A DNA stretch of 64,000 nt from Bacteroidota bacterium (GTDB lineage Bacteria; Bacteroidota; Bacteroidia; Chitinophagales; Chitinophagaceae), in NCBI GenBank assembly GCA_018268085.1, contig JAFDXE010000005.1, positions 1 to 64,000 of the forward strand, given 5' to 3'. Under the pieces are notes generated by a model. The model was given only the letters and a program-made list of their open reading frames with translations, did not search any database and was not told the origin of the DNA. Made by a program: the position numbers and the translations under genes. Positions 61,558 to 64,000 of the stretch are shown here, in pieces; position 1 is the first letter of the stretch; each line of letters begins with the position of its first letter.

Positions 61558-64000
61558 TCAATTTTCTTCTTCTTCAATGTCATGCAAAGCCACCGCCATC
61601 TTATTATCTTTCACAAAATTGCACCAGTGACAATCTGATTTTCCGCAGCCGGTATAAAAATCGTGTTGCTGAATTTTATTCCAGGTATCAGTGATCTGCT
61701 GTGTTACGGTGGTAATGTCTGCAGGATTGATCACTACTTTTTCCCTGCGATAATTTTTCTTTTTATCCGGTTCAATGAAATCAAATTCGCAGCTAATAGC
61801 TTTCCAGTCACGGGAAGGATTGTTATCTACCAGGATCTTATAGAACACAGCCTGCCGCCAGTAGTCTTCACCGTTAGGACATTTAGCTGAAGGCCCTTTT
61901 GTTTTTGCAATACCTTTTTCAGGATCGCCTGTTTTATAATCTACCACATTTACAGATTTACCATCGAATTCAAGCTTATCCAGTTTTCCCTTCAGCGGAA
62001 CGCCGTTTAAAACAACATTGCGTATGTTGTATTCAATAGTGGTTATTTTATTGAAGCTATTAATGTATTTGTCGTAATAATTAGATAGAATTTCATGGCC
62101 GTATTCAAACCGCCTGTCGTATTGTTCTTTGGTAAAACTCTCCCTGTGCCTTTGCATATACCATTCAAAATCGGAAAGAAAATCTGTTTTGGATGGGAAT
62201 TGTTTCGCATCTGTTGCCAGCATTTTCCCGAATAATTTTTCCAATGCATGATGAACAGCAGATCCAAATTCGGTTGCTTCATTTTTTGGCGACGGAATAC
62301 GGATCAGGTTTTTAAAATAAAATTCCAGCGGGCACTTGAGGTAATTGTTAAGTGCAGAAACGTTCATCGTAAAACGATCGAGTACTTTTTCAATGTATTC
62401 GTTTTCTATTTTTTCAATTTCCGGGGCCTGTGACTCGCTGATGCTGAGTATGGCAAAATCTGAAACAGTAGCTTCATCAATAATAATTTTTTCTACAGGC
62501 ATTGGCTGGTAGTCCTGAATTTCTGCAATAAACATAGATGGTTCCAGTTCCTTTCCGTCATTTTTAAACTTACTGTAAGAAATGTACAGGTGTTGTTCTG
62601 CTCTTGTAAGTGCTACGTAAAATAACCTTCTTAATTCTTCCTCGTCTGATGAATTGGCCATCGAAGTAAACATGGTATCAGGTAATTTATAACCTCCGGC
62701 GGGTTTTCTTTTCTTTTCCCAGGAGGAAGCATTACAACCGGCTACAAACACATATTCAAACTCCAGTCCTTTTGACCCATGTGCAGTCATGAGGTTGATG
62801 CCTTTATCGCTTCCGCTCACCTGTTTTAAAGTTAACCGTATTCCTTCCCTGCGCATAAGATCGATGATGTTTACCAATTGTTGTACACCCAGTTCCGGGT
62901 CGCGGTGTGTTTCTTCTTTCAGGAATTCAAACAATTTGGTTACCACCTGCAGGAGCCAGTGTTTGTCGGGGCTCTCCATAATGACTTTGAGTGCGCCGGC
63001 TTCACGAATAATATTTTCAAACAAATGTTGCAGGGTAACGTTAGGAACTTTTGCAATGAGTTTTTCTATAATAGCGGAGGCTTTTTTTAATTCCACATGC
63101 AAACCTTTGCTAAAAAGATCCCGTGGAGGTTCCTGTGCCTTTTCGTGTAATAGTTGCCGTAAGGAAGTTGCCTTGCTGGTGAATTTCCGGTCGGCAACTT
63201 CCATGGTTAATGTTGCGATCTCGATAGACGGGATGTTAAACCAGTCGAAATGCAATATTTCAAAAAGCATTTCATCTCCGCTGTAAGGAATGTAATGTTC
63301 GGATGCAAGGTATTCCAGCATCAGAATAATTTTTTTTACCAATGGTTCCTGGAAAATATCAAGATCCCTTTTTGTGTACACAACTATGTTGAGCAGCTTA
63401 AAGTACTGCGCAATTTCCTCCCCATATTTATTTTCTTTATAAATGATGCCGATCCGTCCCGGTGCAACGCCTTCAGCCAGCAATTGCTGCACCTGTTTTA
63501 CAATGCCGATCATTTCTTCCCGTTGTGTTTCATATTCACGGATAATTGGCTGGTGACTGAGCTGTTTTATTTTATCGTTGCTGGATAAGAGATCTTTATT
63601 AAGCTCGGGGTAACGATGAATAAGGCGTTCTGTATTTCTATCAATAACACCCTTTGATATGTTTAAGATCGGTTGGGTAGACCTGTAATTATTTGTTAGC
63701 ACAACTGTGAGCAGGTTCTGTTTATAGTTATCCCTGAACTGCACCATATTTTCAACATTTGCGCCCTGGAAACGATAGATGCTCTGGTCATCATCGCCTA
63801 CAACAAAAATATTCGGAGTATCCCAGTAGTTGATTAATAAATCTACAAGCCGGTTTTGAGTTCCGCTGCTATCCTGGTATTCATCAACCAGTATGTATTG
63901 AAATTTTTCCTGGTAGTTGGCCAGCAGGTTTTTATTTTCTTCAAATGCTTTAATTACCCAGTTGATCATGTCGTCGAAATCGTACCGGTTGCGTTTGCGC
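61558..64000 (-). CDS. UvrD-type ATP-dependent helicase with C-terminal PD-(D/E)XK nuclease and Fe-S cysteines (5' end outside window)
   Basis: The visible part is at least 813 residues. Helicase motifs in order are YDFDDM at the window edge, LVDEYQDSSG, VVGDDDQSIYRFQGAN, TNNYRSTQPIL, TAHGSKGLEFEYVF and LRRLFYVALTRAEQ. The nuclease domain has FGSAVHHALEKLF, VNVVDYKTGDPEKG (Asp and Lys) and four cysteines (LKCPLEF and GCGKSDCHWC) placed as in AddB/Cas4-type Fe-S nucleases. The Walker A part lies beyond 64000. The frame is open to the window end, so the start shown for a shorter frame at 63969 is not the real start. Confidence 0.92.
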   Translation of the reverse strand, partial: RKRNRYDFDDMINWVIKAFEENKNLLANYQEKFQYILVDEYQDSSGTQNRLVDLLINYWDTPNIFVVGDDDQSIYRFQGANVENMVQFRDNYKQNLLTVVLTNNYRSTQPILNISKGVIDRNTERLIHRYPELNKDLLSSNDKIKQLSHQPIIREYETQREEMIGIVKQVQQLLAEGVAPGRIGIIYKENKYGEEIAQYFKLLNIVVYTKRDLDIFQEPLVKKIILMLEYLASEHYIPYSGDEMLFEILHFDWFNIPSIEIATLTMEVADRKFTSKATSLRQLLHEKAQEPPRDLFSKGLHVELKKASAIIEKLIAKVPNVTLQHLFENIIREAGALKVIMESPDKHWLLQVVTKLFEFLKEETHRDPELGVQQLVNIIDLMRREGIRLTLKQVSGSDKGINLMTAHGSKGLEFEYVFVAGCNASSWEKKRKPAGGYKLPDTMFTSMANSSDEEELRRLFYVALTRAEQHLYISYSKFKNDGKELEPSMFIAEIQDYQPMPVEKIIIDEATVSDFAILSISESQAPEIEKIENEYIEKVLDRFTMNVSALNNYLKCPLEFYFKNLIRIPSPKNEATEFGSAVHHALEKLFGKMLATDAKQFPSKTDFLSDFEWYMQRHRESFTKEQYDRRFEYGHEILSNYYDKYINSFNKITTIEYNIRNVVLNGVPLKGKLDKLEFDGKSVNVVDYKTGDPEKGIAKTKGPSAKCPNGEDYWRQAVFYKILVDNNPSRDWKAISCEFDFIEPDKKKNYRREKVVINPADITTVTQQITDTWNKIQQHDFYTGCGKSDCHWCNFVKDNKMAVALHDIEEEEN

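Noticed and set aside
1..64000. Search by eye for tRNA, rRNA, integrase, transposase or phage genes
   Set aside because: None was found; the S74 domain protein resembles tail spikes but has a signal peptide and no other phage genes around it.

Overview
The window looks like a chromosomal segment of a Bacteroidota bacterium, most likely from the Chitinophagaceae/Sphingobacteriia side of the phylum (inference). The supporting signs are two secreted proteins with type IX secretion C-terminal signals (one CHU_C/type B, one type A), several TAnnTTTG-type promoter elements, few Shine-Dalgarno sequences, A+T-rich composition, and a flexirubin-type pigment locus. No rRNA, tRNA, CRISPR array, integrase or transposase was seen.

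Positions 178 to about 38,550 hold one large biosynthetic locus that combines a dialkylresorcinol (DAR) module with an aryl-polyene (APE) type II polyketide module, which together make flexirubin-type pigments. Block 1 (178-23000) has an FAD oxidoreductase, DarA, DarB, a BtrH-like acyltransferase candidate, an ABC exporter, a first ACP-ketosynthase-chain-length-factor cassette, a glycosyltransferase-DUF2062 protein, a 1284-residue MMPL-acyltransferase-methyltransferase fusion, a second FAD oxidoreductase, a C45-type acyltransferase, holo-ACP synthase and an aryl acid ligase. A minus-strand pair (YdcF-like protein and cation/proton antiporter) interrupts it. Block 2 (23976-38554) starts with a HAL/TAL-family ammonia-lyase that would supply the aryl starter acid. 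It continues with a ketoreductase, ketosynthases, two ACPs, two complementary hotdog dehydratase subunits, a thioesterase, a flavin-dependent halogenase-like enzyme, a half-length ketosynthase-like protein, a second ACP-ketosynthase-CLF cassette, a polysaccharide deacetylase-like protein, a LolA-like carrier and a lipoprotein. Two paralogous minus-strand genes of unknown function (23169-23759 and 38706-39299) bracket block 2, each facing a bidirectional terminator-like hairpin.

Positions 39,447-51,108 hold a universal stress protein and three very large secreted proteins on the minus strand: a 1554-residue protein with 23 tandem repeats of about 52 residues and a gliding-motility C-terminal domain, a 724-residue T9SS type A protein, and a 1255-residue protein built of NTAIG-type repeats with a C-terminal peptidase S74 chaperone domain. 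The last two form an operon.

Positions 51,389-64,000 are mostly housekeeping and envelope genes on the minus strand: a HipA-family kinase/DUF3037 pair, an SDR oxidoreductase, a polysaccharide group (glycosyltransferase, ABC exporter, sugar-phosphate transferase), an ECF sigma factor overlapping a protein that joins a cytoplasmic N-terminus, one membrane segment and an outer-membrane beta-barrel, then recR, an Ig-like lipoprotein, and a UvrD-type helicase-nuclease cut by the window end.

Inferred pathway: the ammonia-lyase makes the cinnamate-type acid, the ligase activates it, and KS-CLF, ketoreductase and split dehydratase extend it into a polyene on the ACPs. Methyltransferase and halogenase domains could decorate the head group. 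DarB and DarA make the dialkylresorcinol, an acyltransferase joins the halves, and the MMPL, LolA, lipoprotein and ABC components handle export to the outer membrane.
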